From: Burkholderiales bacterium
GTDB lineage: Bacteria; Pseudomonadota; Gammaproteobacteria; Burkholderiales; Burkholderiaceae_C
Direction: 5' to 3'
Length of the DNA stretch: 64,000 bases
Assembly: GCA_016702555.1 (NCBI GenBank)
Contig: JADJDV010000003.1
Coordinates: 186,001-250,000 of the forward strand
Position numbers and translations under genes: made by a program. Shown one piece after another: positions 45,756 through 54,164 of this stretch (position 1 is its first letter; each line of letters opens with the position of its first letter). The notes beneath the pieces were generated by a model. The model had not been told where the DNA came from and did no database searches. It saw only the letters and a program-made list of their open reading frames with translations.

Positions 45756-46042
45756 TCTCTCCCTGCTGCGCGTGCTTGCCGCAGCTGCATTCCACCGGCT
45801 GGGTTTGTCTCCTGTTCTTTGCGCGCGGCGGTGGTTTCAAGAATGGATATCCGTTGAACGACTCCAGCTTGCAAGTGCCAAGTTGTCACAGCCCAATTCG
45901 TTGGCTATGTCAGCGTGTCGTCAAGTGTGCCGCGTGCGCGGTCTTCATGGCGTAACGAATGGCGTCAGGTGAAATGCCTTTGCTGTGTTCGACCACCACG
46001 CTACACGCGTTTTAACGTCTCAGATCGACTGGCGTTCAACCG
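45756..46042. other. Intergenic region upstream of traR
   Basis: About 290 bp between the traR start and the relaxase stop. It should hold the traR promoter and possibly a LysR-type operator. I see no coding frame with family features and no strong promoter that I would assign. Short open frames here are opposite-strand shadows of traR. Confidence 0.4.
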
Positions 46043-48013
46043 TCAGATTGATAGCCCTCTTGCCCTTCCCAGCTCCCGTGCAACGCCGCTGCCGCGCACG
46101 GTCGCGGCGACTTGCTGTCCCATTCGCCCTTCGATGACTGGTTTCCACGGGACCAAGGTGAACGACTTACCATCGTCGAGCATCGCGTAGCGCCCACTGG
46201 CTAGCATGACGCTGCGCCGGTAGATGCCCGCCACACGCTGACCGTCAGCCACTGGCCGATGCTCCAGGCCGGTCTCGGCAGCAATGTCTTTCGCCGCCTG
46301 CGCCAGCTCCCGGTTGCGCAACGTGCCCAGCAGGTTGCGCGCCAGGATCACGCGCTGCCCGCGGCGCTTGGCCAGCCCTTGCTCAGCCAGGAAATCAGCC
46401 CGTTGCTGCATCGCCTGCCTAGCCTCGCCGCCAAAGCCCAGGTCACCCAGCCCTTTGCCACCGCCTATCAGTTGCTGGTCGAGCCAGGTGGCCCCGATCA
46501 CGCGGGCCTGGCGCTCGATGGGCAGGTCCGATTTCAGCTCCACCACTACGCCGCCCAGGCGCTGCGCATCGTAGCGGCGGCCCTGTTCGGCCAAGTCGTC
46601 CGGCACCTTCCATAGACCTTCGGCGACACGCTCCACGATGCCGGCCCGACGCAGGGCTTCCAGGCGGCGGACGTGGGCCGCCACGACTTCCTGCGGATCG
46701 CGGCCTGGAGCGGCCTGCCCTTGCGCGACCGCCAGGTGATGATCGGTGCGGTAAAGACTATCACTCGCCAGCGCAGCGATGTTCTTGTCAGCCGCGCGCA
46801 TTTCAGCCGACCCTTTCACCTCCACTACAGCACCGGCCGGATAGTTCTCCAGCTCGTCGCGAGCGTTGAGCGCGACATAGTGGGCCTTGCCGTCCACCCC
46901 GTCGATGACCAGATAGCCCCGGTCGCGCAACTCGTCGGCCAGCCCCTTCGCGGCCACGCGGCCAAGGATGGTTCGGCCGTCGTCGCTCGGCTCGAACACC
47001 GCCAGCTCGCGCGGCTCGCCTCGCATGGCCCGCTGCATGGTGCGGATGATGTCGCCCCGCTCGCCCAGGGCGCGCAAGGTCTTTTCCGCATCGGTATGGA
47101 CGGTCCAGGTACCCGACCGCATCTCGTCCGCCAGGCCCAGGCGCTGCAAGCGTTGCAGCCGGCCAATCAGCAGCAGGCGCTGACGCTGCAGCCGCGGCTC
47201 GTCGAACCGTCCGATCCGCACTCGGCCGTCCTTGTCGGCCTCGCGCGTGAGCGTGCGATCCAGACTCGTCCACCGCTCCTGATCCACCTCGCGCTGCAGG
47301 CTCTGCTGGATCTCCAGTTCTGTACGCGGACCCAACCATTCGGTCGCCAGCTCGGCGGCGCGATGCCGGAAGCCATCGGCGATGTAGTCGCCGGCGATGA
47401 CAAGGTCTTTGCCGGTGTCGTCGCGTCCGCGCACGACGATGTGCATGTGTGGGTTGTCGGTATTCCAGTGATCGACGGCCACCCAATCCAGCCGGGTGCC
47501 CAGGTCGGCTTCCATGCGACCCATGAGGTGCCGCGTGTAGGTGCGCAGGTCTTCCAGCTCGGCACCATCCTCGGGCGAGAGGATGAAGCGGAAGTGGTGC
47601 CGGTCGTCGGCGCAGCGTTCCTTGAATGCATCGAGGTCGACGGCATCGGTCTGCGGCCCATAGGATTGGCCCGGCTCGCCATCCCGGCCCACCCCGTCGC
47701 GCTCAATGTAGCGCAAGTGCTTGGCAAGCGACCGCGGGCTGGCCCGCTGCTGATTGACCAGCAGCGTCTTGATGGTCACTCGGCGCGACATAGGCGTCAG
47801 CTTCGCACCCGCGAAGCGAGCCGCCGTGTGACCACGCCCAAGCCGTGATCCTGGCCGCTGGCCGGAACTGCGCTCTGACGCCGGATGACGTACCGGTGAC
47901 TTGCCGTCGCCAGCCTTGCTCGCCTGCTTGAGCACCTTGGAGACGAAGCCTTGGCCTCGGTTCTTCGGGGCGTTGGGGCGGATGCGGAAATCATCCTCGC
48001 GATGGCCGCTCAT
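46043..48013 (-). CDS. DUF3363-type relaxase (VirD2-like)
   Basis: A 656-residue relaxase starting MSGHREDDFRIRPNAPKNRG. The N-terminal relaxase domain shows the metal-binding histidine motif DWVAVDHWNTDNPHMHIVVR near residue 180, the MobA/VirD2 pattern. The rest is the DUF3363 region (RFDEPRLQRQRLLLIGRLQR; GGKGLGDLGFGGEARQAMQQ). It nicks oriT and pilots the strand through TraG. The intergenic region upstream, with two inverted repeats, is the best oriT candidate. No lesion was seen. Confidence 0.92.
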   Translation of the reverse strand: MSGHREDDFRIRPNAPKNRGQGFVSKVLKQASKAGDGKSPVRHPASERSSGQRPGSRLGRGHTAARFAGAKLTPMSRRVTIKTLLVNQQRASPRSLAKHLRYIERDGVGRDGEPGQSYGPQTDAVDLDAFKERCADDRHHFRFILSPEDGAELEDLRTYTRHLMGRMEADLGTRLDWVAVDHWNTDNPHMHIVVRGRDDTGKDLVIAGDYIADGFRHRAAELATEWLGPRTELEIQQSLQREVDQERWTSLDRTLTREADKDGRVRIGRFDEPRLQRQRLLLIGRLQRLQRLGLADEMRSGTWTVHTDAEKTLRALGERGDIIRTMQRAMRGEPRELAVFEPSDDGRTILGRVAAKGLADELRDRGYLVIDGVDGKAHYVALNARDELENYPAGAVVEVKGSAEMRAADKNIAALASDSLYRTDHHLAVAQGQAAPGRDPQEVVAAHVRRLEALRRAGIVERVAEGLWKVPDDLAEQGRRYDAQRLGGVVVELKSDLPIERQARVIGATWLDQQLIGGGKGLGDLGFGGEARQAMQQRADFLAEQGLAKRRGQRVILARNLLGTLRNRELAQAAKDIAAETGLEHRPVADGQRVAGIYRRSVMLASGRYAMLDDGKSFTLVPWKPVIEGRMGQQVAATVRGSGVARELGRARGLSI

Positions 48014-48095
48014 GGCGCCGCTCCTTGCAAGCCCTGGCAAGTCCGATCGTGTGAAGCACGCTGAAAGGCCAGCATGGACGCGGGCTTCGCTGCCC

Positions 48096-48301
48096 GCACG
48101 GCACAACGGCGACGCCGCTCCGTGCCGTGCCACCCCCACGTGCAGACTGGCTTTGCGGGCCGATAGGTGCCGCCACCTTTTGTCTTGCTTTCCGCCTTTG
48201 CCCTTCGCTGACGCTCCGGGCAGCGGCGGCCCGGCAGCGCTGCTGTGCGAGCAGTCAGCGCGCCGGCGAACGCGCCGAGCGCCGCAGAGTCGGCGCGTTC
48301 G
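48096..48301. other. Candidate oriT region between the relaxase gene and traF
   Basis: The 436-bp gap between the relaxase start (48013) and traF stop (48450) has two inverted repeats. GCACGGCAC (48096-48104) pairs with GTGCCGTGC (48122-48130). CGAACGCGCCGA (48267-48278) pairs with TCGGCGCGTTCG (48290-48301) over an 11-base loop. No gene was recognised. Relaxase-proximal inverted repeats are typical of oriT, but no known nic sequence was recognised, so the call is inference. Confidence 0.45.
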
Positions 48302-48449
48302 AGGCAAGACGTCTGCACGTTGGAACGTAGCGCGAGGTGCGACGCGGATGCGCTCGCATTGCACGCGCAGCAACGCCGCGAGAGCCTCCCCATCAACACA
48401 CCCGATGACACGATGCAATGCCCATCCGCTTGCAGCGAGTCGACCATCG

Positions 48450-49037
48450 TCATGGGCGTTTCTCCAGCCAGATCGGTCGCGCTACGCCGATGACGGCGGA
48501 CATGTTGACCGGCCCAAAGTACCGACTGTCGAACGAGTCCCGATTCGTCACACTCAACAGAAACAGCTCGCCAGGACGGAGCTGCCGGCACTGCTGCCAG
48601 GAAGGCAGCGAAAGACCCAAGCGATCGGCTGGCCGAACAGCGGCCACCGGCACACCATCGAGCCAGACCAGTGCATCAAGGACGCAGACGTGTTGGGGCG
48701 CGACGGCGCCGACCCGCTTGAGCAGCGGCACGCGCATCGGAAGGTAGCCACGCTGCGCCGCGAGCGCAGCGGCCTGGTCAGGCAAGCGGGTCAGCACGAT
48801 GCTGCCCACGGGCAGCGAGTCGGTGCCAAGTTGGAACGGTCGAACGCGATACCAGCCGACCGCGACGCTGTCGGATGGGTTATAAATCAGGCGCGGCAGC
48901 GGCGGCACGAAACTTGTGCAGGCCAGCGCAAGGAGACCGCAGGCGGCCAGGCTCGCGAGCACGACGCGAGCGCGCCGATATAAGCGGGAACAGGTGCTAG
49001 AACCCGGCGCGGTGCCGATCCTGGGAATGTCAGTCAC
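48450..49037 (-). CDS. traF: TraF, S26-type signal peptidase / pilin-processing protease
   Basis: A 195-residue protein with one N-terminal membrane helix (RVVLASLAACGLLALACTSF) and the S26 features of TraF: YNPSDSVAVGWYRV with the catalytic Ser near residue 60, and a later Lys in PLLKRVGAVAPQHVC. RP4 TraF removes the TrbC leader and cyclises the pilin; trbC is present at 38930, so this partner fits. It starts with an overlap with the stop of the DUF2840 gene. Confidence 0.9.
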   Translation of the reverse strand: MTDIPRIGTAPGSSTCSRLYRRARVVLASLAACGLLALACTSFVPPLPRLIYNPSDSVAVGWYRVRPFQLGTDSLPVGSIVLTRLPDQAAALAAQRGYLPMRVPLLKRVGAVAPQHVCVLDALVWLDGVPVAAVRPADRLGLSLPSWQQCRQLRPGELFLLSVTNRDSFDSRYFGPVNMSAVIGVARPIWLEKRP

Positions 49038-49593
49038 GACAGCGCCCTCCCCGCCCGCCAGGCGGTGTGCCGCTCGGCGTTGTATTCAGGAAGCGGCAGG
49101 CGCACCGCCAGCCGGTTCGCCAACGTGCGCCAGTACGCAGGCGATGTGGCGGCCGGCACAATGCCCAATGTTTCGATGGCGTCGATGCGTTCCAGCACGG
49201 CGCGGACTGGGTTTTGCCCCTCGGCGTGCAGCAGCAGACGCGCACCGGGGTACACGCCAGGGATGCGCTGCATGACATCCAGCAACGTGCAAGCCTGCAT
49301 CACCATGAGCTGCCAGCGGGTCGTGCCGTGGTCGTTGGCCTGCCAGCGGATGCGGCAGAACATGGCGCCCGGCAGAAACACTGCGCTGCGCCGCCAGCGG
49401 TCGATCCGCAGCGTGCGGACCGGCTCGCCGAAGCGCAGATAAAGCTGAAGCGCGGCTCCAGGTAGGCCAGCGCCACGCGCGTCAGCGGCGCACTGCTGGG
49501 TTGTCCGGGAAGTGCCACCAGCGCAGCCGTGGCCGTGGCCGTGCTGGCAGCAGGTGCAATAGGTGGAAGGGCGGGCGCCGCGAATGCGTTCAT
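49034..49593 (-). pseudogene. DUF2840 protein with one-base frameshift
   Basis: The 5' part (from 49593) reads MNAFAAPALPPIAPAAS up to PLTRVALAYLEPRF. Near 49450 the frame breaks. The other frame continues QLYLRFGEPVRTLRIDRWRR, FLPGAMFCRIRWQANDHGTT and ends WRAGRALS, the DUF2840 core found next to traF in Tn4371-type elements. Adding one C (CGCTTCAG to CGCTTCCAG) restores 186 residues. The role is unknown. It overlaps traF and the small upstream gene by 4 bp, the usual operon spacing. Confidence 0.85.
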
Positions 49594-49853
49594 GGTGTGC
49601 CCTCCGATGGAAACTCCCGCTCCAGCAGGCCCCGCAGCAGATCGGCCACCGTCACGCCTTGCGTGAATGCGGACACCTTGATGCGTGCCCGCATGGCGGG
49701 CGTGATGTCAAGGGTCAGGCGGGCGGTGTAAAGGTCACCTTTGCCCACCGCATCGGCGTCGCCTTGTCGGATCCAGGCCTCGGCATGCGGATTCGCGGAC
49801 GGACGTACGCCGATGCCGACGCGCGTCGCTCGGGGTGCCGACTTCGCCGTCAT
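49590..49853 (-). CDS. Small ParB-like/RHH protein downstream of parA
   Basis: An 87-residue protein, MTAKSAPRATRVGIGVRPSA, with the C-terminal half ARLTLDITPAMRARIKVSAF then TVADLLRGLLEREFP. This is a helix pattern seen in small ribbon-helix-helix or ParG-like partition partners. Its ATG overlaps the stop of the full-length parA frame by 4 bp, so it was translated after ParA. With parA truncated by an amber codon, coupling would be lost. Confidence 0.7.
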   Translation of the reverse strand: MTAKSAPRATRVGIGVRPSANPHAEAWIRQGDADAVGKGDLYTARLTLDITPAMRARIKVSAFTQGVTVADLLRGLLEREFPSEGTP

Positions 49854-50488
49854 GTCATCCACCGCAGCACGTCGTCCACCAGCGCGGTGATTTCGCGCGC
49901 GGCGGCGCTGTCCGGCGCGGTCTCGCGTGCGAGCCGACCCGCGGCCACGCTGTCGGCAAAGATAATGCGCTGGCGCACTTCCGCACGCAGCGCTCCAAAC
50001 GGCTGATCGGCAAGCGCCTAGCGCGCTTCACGCCCGATCACGGTGGTGCTGACGCGCCGGTTGATGACGAAGGCCGCGCGCAGTTGCGGCCGAAACACCT
50101 GCGCCTCACGAATCAGCGCCACCATCTCGGCGCTGGCCCACAGGTCGTAAGGACTGGGCTGCACCGGGATCAGCACGCCATCGGCCGCCAGCAGCGCCGA
50201 ACGCGCCAGGGCAGCAATCCTGGGCGGTCCGTCGATGATGACGTGATCGGCGCGCCTGGCGAGTTCTGGCGCTTCCTGATGCAGCGTCTCACGGGCCAGC
50301 CCCACGGCACTGAACAGCCTGGGCAAGCCTTGCTGGCTTCTGCGCTGCGTCCAGTCCAGTGCAGACCCTTGGGGATCGGCATCCAGCAGGATGACGTGCT
50401 GATCACGCAGCGCCAGCTCGCCGGCGATGTGCGTGGCGAGCGTGGTCTTGCCCACGCCGCCTTTCTGGTTGAGCAAGGCAACGATCAT
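49850..50488 (-). pseudogene. parA: ParA-type partition ATPase with in-frame amber codon
   Basis: The reading frame from MIVALLNQKGGVGKTTLATH (deviant Walker A near residue 10; Walker A' HVILLDADPQGSALDW; ADHVIIDGPPRI) runs to 50018, where GCGCGC is followed by TAG. Past this codon the same frame continues ALADQPFGALRAEVRQRIIF to VDDVLRWMT and stops at 49850, giving 212 residues, the normal ParA length. A C-to-T change in CAG would explain the TAG. The 156-residue product lacks the last 56 residues, so partition is probably impaired unless the codon is suppressed. Confidence 0.88.
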
Positions 50489-50585
50489 GGCCTGGCCCTC
50501 CATGTTGGAAAGCCTTGCGTCGATTCGCCGGCAAAACCTGCCAACTGGTGGCTGGTTGTGTCTTCCGTTTGCGGCCGCGTGGTGG

Positions 50586-50753
50586 TTATCCACCATGGCG
50601 CGGCGCTTCTATTAAAAGTTAGAGAATTTAAGTTAGGGAAGTTAGAGGGGCGCGAAACCCAGTGCTGGCGCGGGTTTGCGGCCGATTTTGTTGCCTGATA
50701 GCACGAGGATTGGTTGCCTGATAGCACGATACCTCTGTCGCCTGATAGCACGA
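50586..50753. other. Iteron-type replication origin (oriV-like) between parA and repA
   Basis: Three copies of GCCTGATAGCACGA, each preceded by TT or TC, start at 50691, 50714 and 50738, i.e. 23 and 24 bp apart, about two helical turns. Next to them AAGTTAG occurs three times in an AT-rich stretch (50616, 50630, 50639), and TTATCCACC at 50586-50594 matches a DnaA box at 8 of 9 positions. Iterons, an unwinding-type region, a DnaA box and repA together describe an origin for circular replication of the excised element. Confidence 0.7.
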
Positions 50754-50777
50754 GTCCATCCACAGACTCTCCCGAAG

Positions 50778-51623
50778 TTATCCCCGTGCCGTTTGCGGCA
50801 CGGGCCGGAATGTCAGCAATGGCGAGGAAATCCCGGATACGTACTCGATGTCCAACAGGTAGCCCGGCAAGGTTTGCCGCGCCACCAGCGCCCGCAGGTC
50901 GGCGGCGAAGTCGTCGTAGCGGGCCACACTGCCTGACTTGCGGTACAGGTGCTGGAAGTCGAATTGCCAGCCGCCCGGTTGCTGCCCGCCGTGCTTGCGC
51001 ACCAGGCGGTACAGCCACCGCTCGATGCCGCCGGTGAGCCGGAAATACGCCGGGTCGATGGTCAGCACCAGCGCGGCGTCGAGCACGCCGGCGTAAAACC
51101 AGTCTGGCAGGATCAGCTCGATCCCCAGCGGCGTACCGCTGGGATCGGCCAGTTCCTTCCATTCGTTGATCCACGAGAAGCGGTGCAGGCGCCGCCCAGT
51201 TATCTCGCGGATGGACGTGGCCACCGTGGTCGATTGCAGCCGGTCGAGTGCAGCCTTGAGGCGCTGGTAGTCGCGCAGCGACGTACCGCGCGCGATGAAA
51301 CGCAGCACCTCGTAGGGGCGTACCTGCATCAAGCGCGAGGGCCGCAGGCCCGCATCGCGCGCTTCCACGATCTGGCTGGCGGCCCAGATCAGGATGTCGG
51401 CATCCCAGATCGTGGCGATGCCGTGCTCGGCCGTGCCTTCCACTCGAATCGTCACCTTGCCGGCTCGGAAGTCGATGGGCGTGATGCGCTTGGACTTGGC
51501 GAGCGAGAAGAACGGAAAGGCCATCAAATCCTGGCTGTCGCGTGGCGCCATGTCGCCCGGCAAGGCGCGGAACAGGTCGAGCTGTTCGCGTTCCTGCAAG
51601 GGTTTGGACACGGTGAAGGCCAC
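50778..51623 (-). CDS. repA: Replication initiator RepA (RPA family)
   Basis: A 281-residue initiator. The pattern DLMAFPFFSLAKSKRITPID, IWDADILIWAASQIVEARDA and RPYEVLRFIARGTSLRDYQR, with a winged-helix region (GRRLHRFSWINEWKELAD), is that of the RPA-type plasmid initiator found in Tn4371-family elements. It should bind the iterons 25 bp downstream of its stop. Such a protein in an ICE supports autonomous replication after excision. No lesion was seen. Confidence 0.88.
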   Translation of the reverse strand: MAFTVSKPLQEREQLDLFRALPGDMAPRDSQDLMAFPFFSLAKSKRITPIDFRAGKVTIRVEGTAEHGIATIWDADILIWAASQIVEARDAGLRPSRLMQVRPYEVLRFIARGTSLRDYQRLKAALDRLQSTTVATSIREITGRRLHRFSWINEWKELADPSGTPLGIELILPDWFYAGVLDAALVLTIDPAYFRLTGGIERWLYRLVRKHGGQQPGGWQFDFQHLYRKSGSVARYDDFAADLRALVARQTLPGYLLDIEYVSGISSPLLTFRPVPQTARG

Positions 51624-51637
51624 CCACGCGCCACCGA

Positions 51638-51919
51638 TCAGCGCGCACGGCTGTCGGCCGAGTGGTGCTCGGCGTATTCGGGATCGGAAGTCGTCTCGAA
51701 GCTGCGGTCGGCGGCCCAGGCATCGAGGTCGGCGACGGCGTACATGACGCGCCGGCCGAACTTGCGAAAGCGCGGGCCGCCGCCGATCACGCGCTGCTTT
51801 TCCAGCGTGCGCGGCGACAGCCGCAGGTACTCGGCGGCTTCGTCGTTGGTGAGATAGCGCTGGGGCTGGGCGGCAGCGGTCGAGACAGTGACGGCAGGCC
51901 GCAAAGGTGCGGGACGCAT
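51638..51919 (-). CDS. AlpA/HTH_17-type regulator or excisionase-like protein
   Basis: A 93-residue protein. The motif YLTNDEAAEYLRLSPRTLEK is a MerR/AlpA-like helix-turn-helix, followed by GGGPRFRKFGRRVMYAVADL. Such proteins act as regulators of int or as excisionases. The start at 51919 is set by GGAGG placed about 8 bases before the ATG. It lies just upstream of repA, 14 bp before it, and may be in one transcript with it. Confidence 0.85.
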   Translation of the reverse strand: MRPAPLRPAVTVSTAAAQPQRYLTNDEAAEYLRLSPRTLEKQRVIGGGPRFRKFGRRVMYAVADLDAWAADRSFETTSDPEYAEHHSADSRAR

Positions 51920-52002
51920 GGTGTGAACCTCCATCGGTTGAAAGCGCCCGGCCACACAGCGCGACCGGATGGAGGCAGTCTCAGAAAACGCGGCCCTTCT
52001 GT

Positions 52003-52059
52003 TCAGGGTCGTTCTGCGTTCACATCGAAACGACCCTTCTCAAGCTGCGGAAGCTGTGC
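52003..52059 (-). pseudogene. Detached C-terminal tail of the DUF2285 gene
   Basis: In the frame that joins to the DUF2285 gene across the IS630 element the codons read AQLPQLEKGRFDVNAERP and stop at 52003. Removing the IS and one TA copy rebuilds the end YRHLAQLPQLEKG in frame. It is only recognisable because the insertion can be reversed on paper. Confidence 0.8.
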
Positions 52060-52061
52060 TA

Positions 52062-53184
52062 TTGATCCGGCACCATGAAGTTTTCATGCTGCGTACCTGA
52101 CGATCGGGTCTTGGAAATAGGCGCGCACCCGGTCGCGATTGGTGGCGATGCTCTGCATGTGCTCGTTGGCCGCAGCATGTAGCTTGGCTTTGGTGCGCAC
52201 AGGCACCTTCGAGCCGATGGCTTGCTTGAGATCGGCATTCAGCCGCTCGTCGGGATTGAGCTCAGGGCTGTAGCTGGGCAGAAAGAACACCTCGATGTCA
52301 CGCCCGCGCTCGGCCAGCCAGGCCTTCACGGGCTTGCAGTGGTGCACCCCGAGGTTGTCCAAAATGAGAAAGACCTTCTTGCGCCGGCGCTTGCCATCTC
52401 GCACCAAGGCCTGCAAGAACTCGATGAGCCGCTCGTGATTGAAGGCGCCATCGATGATCATCCAGTTGGCGCGCCCCCGGTTGGTGACGGTGGAGATCAT
52501 CGAGAGCTTCTCGCGCGTGCCGCCGACGACCATCGTCACCGGCGTCTTGCCGCGCGGCGCATAGCTGCGGCCACGCACGTCGGTGTTGACCAGCGCCGTC
52601 TCATCGCCCCAGTGGATCTCGCCGCCCTCGGCGCGGGCAGCACGCTCGATCGCCGGGTACTCGTGCTCCAGCCATTGGCGCACCGCCTCGGGGCGCTGCT
52701 CGTAGGCGCGCTTGATCGGCTTTTGCGGCGTGAAACCCCAGCGGCGCAGGTACTCACCGGTGGCACGGATGGACAGCCGAAGACCGAACTCGCGCTCGAT
52801 GTACTGCATCACCGCAGCGCGCGTCCACAGAGCGAACTCCATCTTCAACTGCTCGGGCCGCTGGTCGCAGATGGTGCGCCGCACCGAGGCCTCCTGCTGG
52901 GCGCTGAGCAAGCGCCCGTCGCCCTTGCTGCGACCGCGAGCAGCCGGCTTGATGGCGGCCCAGCCACCGGCATCAAACCGATCGATCGCCTTGCGAACCG
53001 TGGGGTAGCTCAAGCCCGTGAGCGTCACGATCTGCATCACGCCAGTGCCTCGAAGATGCAATCGCACCACTTGCTTTCGCCTCTCGTGCAGCTGCTCCAG
53101 CTTCTGATAGCGGGCATCTTCTTTGTCCATCACGCTATGACTGAATCAAACACCAAGAATTCAATCTTTATGATGCCGGATCAA
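52062..53184. mobile_element. IS630-family insertion sequence with TA target duplication
   Basis: About 1.12 kb, flanked by TA on both sides (52060-52061 and 53185-53186), as expected for IS630. Terminal inverted repeats start TTGATCCGGCAYCATRAA. The single transposase gene lies leftward inside. The insertion separates the DUF2285 gene from its last 18 codons. Confidence 0.88.
52084..53133 (-). CDS. IS630-family transposase
   Basis: A 349-residue transposase. The N-terminal helix-turn-helix part (QIVTLTGLSYPTVRKAIDRF) is followed by the DDE core: GEIHWGDETALVNTDVRGRS, VFLILDNLGVHHCKPVKAWL and FFLPSYSPELNPDERLNADL, in which the two Asp and the Glu are visible. The frame is complete, so the element could still be active. 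Confidence 0.93.
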   Translation of the reverse strand: MMDKEDARYQKLEQLHERRKQVVRLHLRGTGVMQIVTLTGLSYPTVRKAIDRFDAGGWAAIKPAARGRSKGDGRLLSAQQEASVRRTICDQRPEQLKMEFALWTRAAVMQYIEREFGLRLSIRATGEYLRRWGFTPQKPIKRAYEQRPEAVRQWLEHEYPAIERAARAEGGEIHWGDETALVNTDVRGRSYAPRGKTPVTMVVGGTREKLSMISTVTNRGRANWMIIDGAFNHERLIEFLQALVRDGKRRRKKVFLILDNLGVHHCKPVKAWLAERGRDIEVFFLPSYSPELNPDERLNADLKQAIGSKVPVRTKAKLHAAANEHMQSIATNRDRVRAYFQDPIVRYAA

Positions 53185-53901
53185 TAGGTGGCGATAGCCG
53201 CCGCGCATCAGCGCATCGCCGCGCCACACCAGACGGCGCACCCTGGAGCGCAGGCTGCCGTCGGCGTACCAATCGACTGCGGCGTCCGCGCCGAATAAGC
53301 CTTCGGCCACCTCGCGCAAGGACGCGCCCGCGAGGGTCGCGTCGAGCGCCTGCAAAGTGTGCAGCTCCATCAGCGCGGCGCGTGTGGGCCGAGGTTTGGC
53401 GACAGCGAAGCCCGTGCTGGGCGGCTGGTTGCGCGCAGGCGCGACAGCGCGACCGCGGTGGGCATAGGCGACAGCTATGCCGTCCTCCAGGCCGGGCGCG
53501 AGCGCGAAGCGCAGGCAATGGCCTGGGCTGCGCGCGATCAGCGCCAGTCCTTTGCCGTCGTGGAGCAGGCGCTTGTGGCCGGGGATGCACCAGAACGCAA
53601 AGGCGGTGCCGTCCTGCGGCGGATCGGCGTCGGGGTAGATCTGCACCACGGCGACATGACCAGGCAGCCAAGCCGGATGCGCGTCGCGCGCATCCAATGC
53701 CGGGTCTTCCAGCAGGCGCAAGCCCCAGCGTTGAGCTGCCTGCTGGGCCGCTTGCGGCCGGCGATGGCGGCGCAGCCAGTCGAGCCGGTAGTCGGGATGC
53801 CTGCGCAGGTACTCCCAGGCGAGCGCGAGCGCATCCAGCCAAAGGACATACAGGTATGCGGCGGTCGGATACCAATGCGCGAGGTGATGAGGATTGACCA
53901 T
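53161..53901 (-). CDS. DUF2285 protein, C terminus replaced by IS630 sequence
   Basis: The conserved part begins MVNPHHLAHWYPTAAYLYVL, with the DUF6499-like segment ALAWEYLRRHPDYRLDWL, then the DUF2285 core AHPAWLPGHVAVVQIYPDAD and IPGHKRLLHDGKGLALIAR. In the normal order it precedes the AlpA-like gene in Tn4371-type elements. The last residues (IRHHKD) are read from the IS inverted repeat; 18 native codons lie at 52003-52059. Its role is unknown, perhaps DNA-binding. Confidence 0.85.
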   Translation of the reverse strand: MVNPHHLAHWYPTAAYLYVLWLDALALAWEYLRRHPDYRLDWLRRHRRPQAAQQAAQRWGLRLLEDPALDARDAHPAWLPGHVAVVQIYPDADPPQDGTAFAFWCIPGHKRLLHDGKGLALIARSPGHCLRFALAPGLEDGIAVAYAHRGRAVAPARNQPPSTGFAVAKPRPTRAALMELHTLQALDATLAGASLREVAEGLFGADAAVDWYADGSLRSRVRRLVWRGDALMRGGYRHLLIRHHKD

Positions 53902-54164
53902 GACGCCTCCTCCTGCGAACAGGACTCGCCGCCACGGAAGAACTACGCGCTACATCGCCCTCGTCGGAACGTCATGGGTTAAAAAGGCGGATGGGGCTGT
54001 CAAGACCGATTGGCTCCGATGTGTTGCGGTATTCGTCTCAATGCTGCGGCGGCAGCGCCCCGACCGGGGCTACTGCACAAGCCAGCCTGCCGCAGCCCGC
54101 GCCATGCATCATGTCTATTTGGATCAGACTGGTGCGGCTACGCCGCAAGAATCCCGATTGAGAC
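53902..54164. other. Gap between DUF2285 and DUF2958, no gene recognised
   Basis: About 260 bp. A rightward open frame (53894-54202) has no family features, and codon use does not decide. The sequence around 54165-54220 (GACTGAAAAAGTCACAG) looks like the end of some mobile element, but I could not name it. It also supplies the last codons of the DUF2958 frame. Confidence 0.35.

Noticed and set aside
50691..50753. CRISPR-like repeats
   Set aside because: Three 16-bp repeats with 7-8 bp gaps are far too short and closely spaced for CRISPR, and they fit iterons next to repA.
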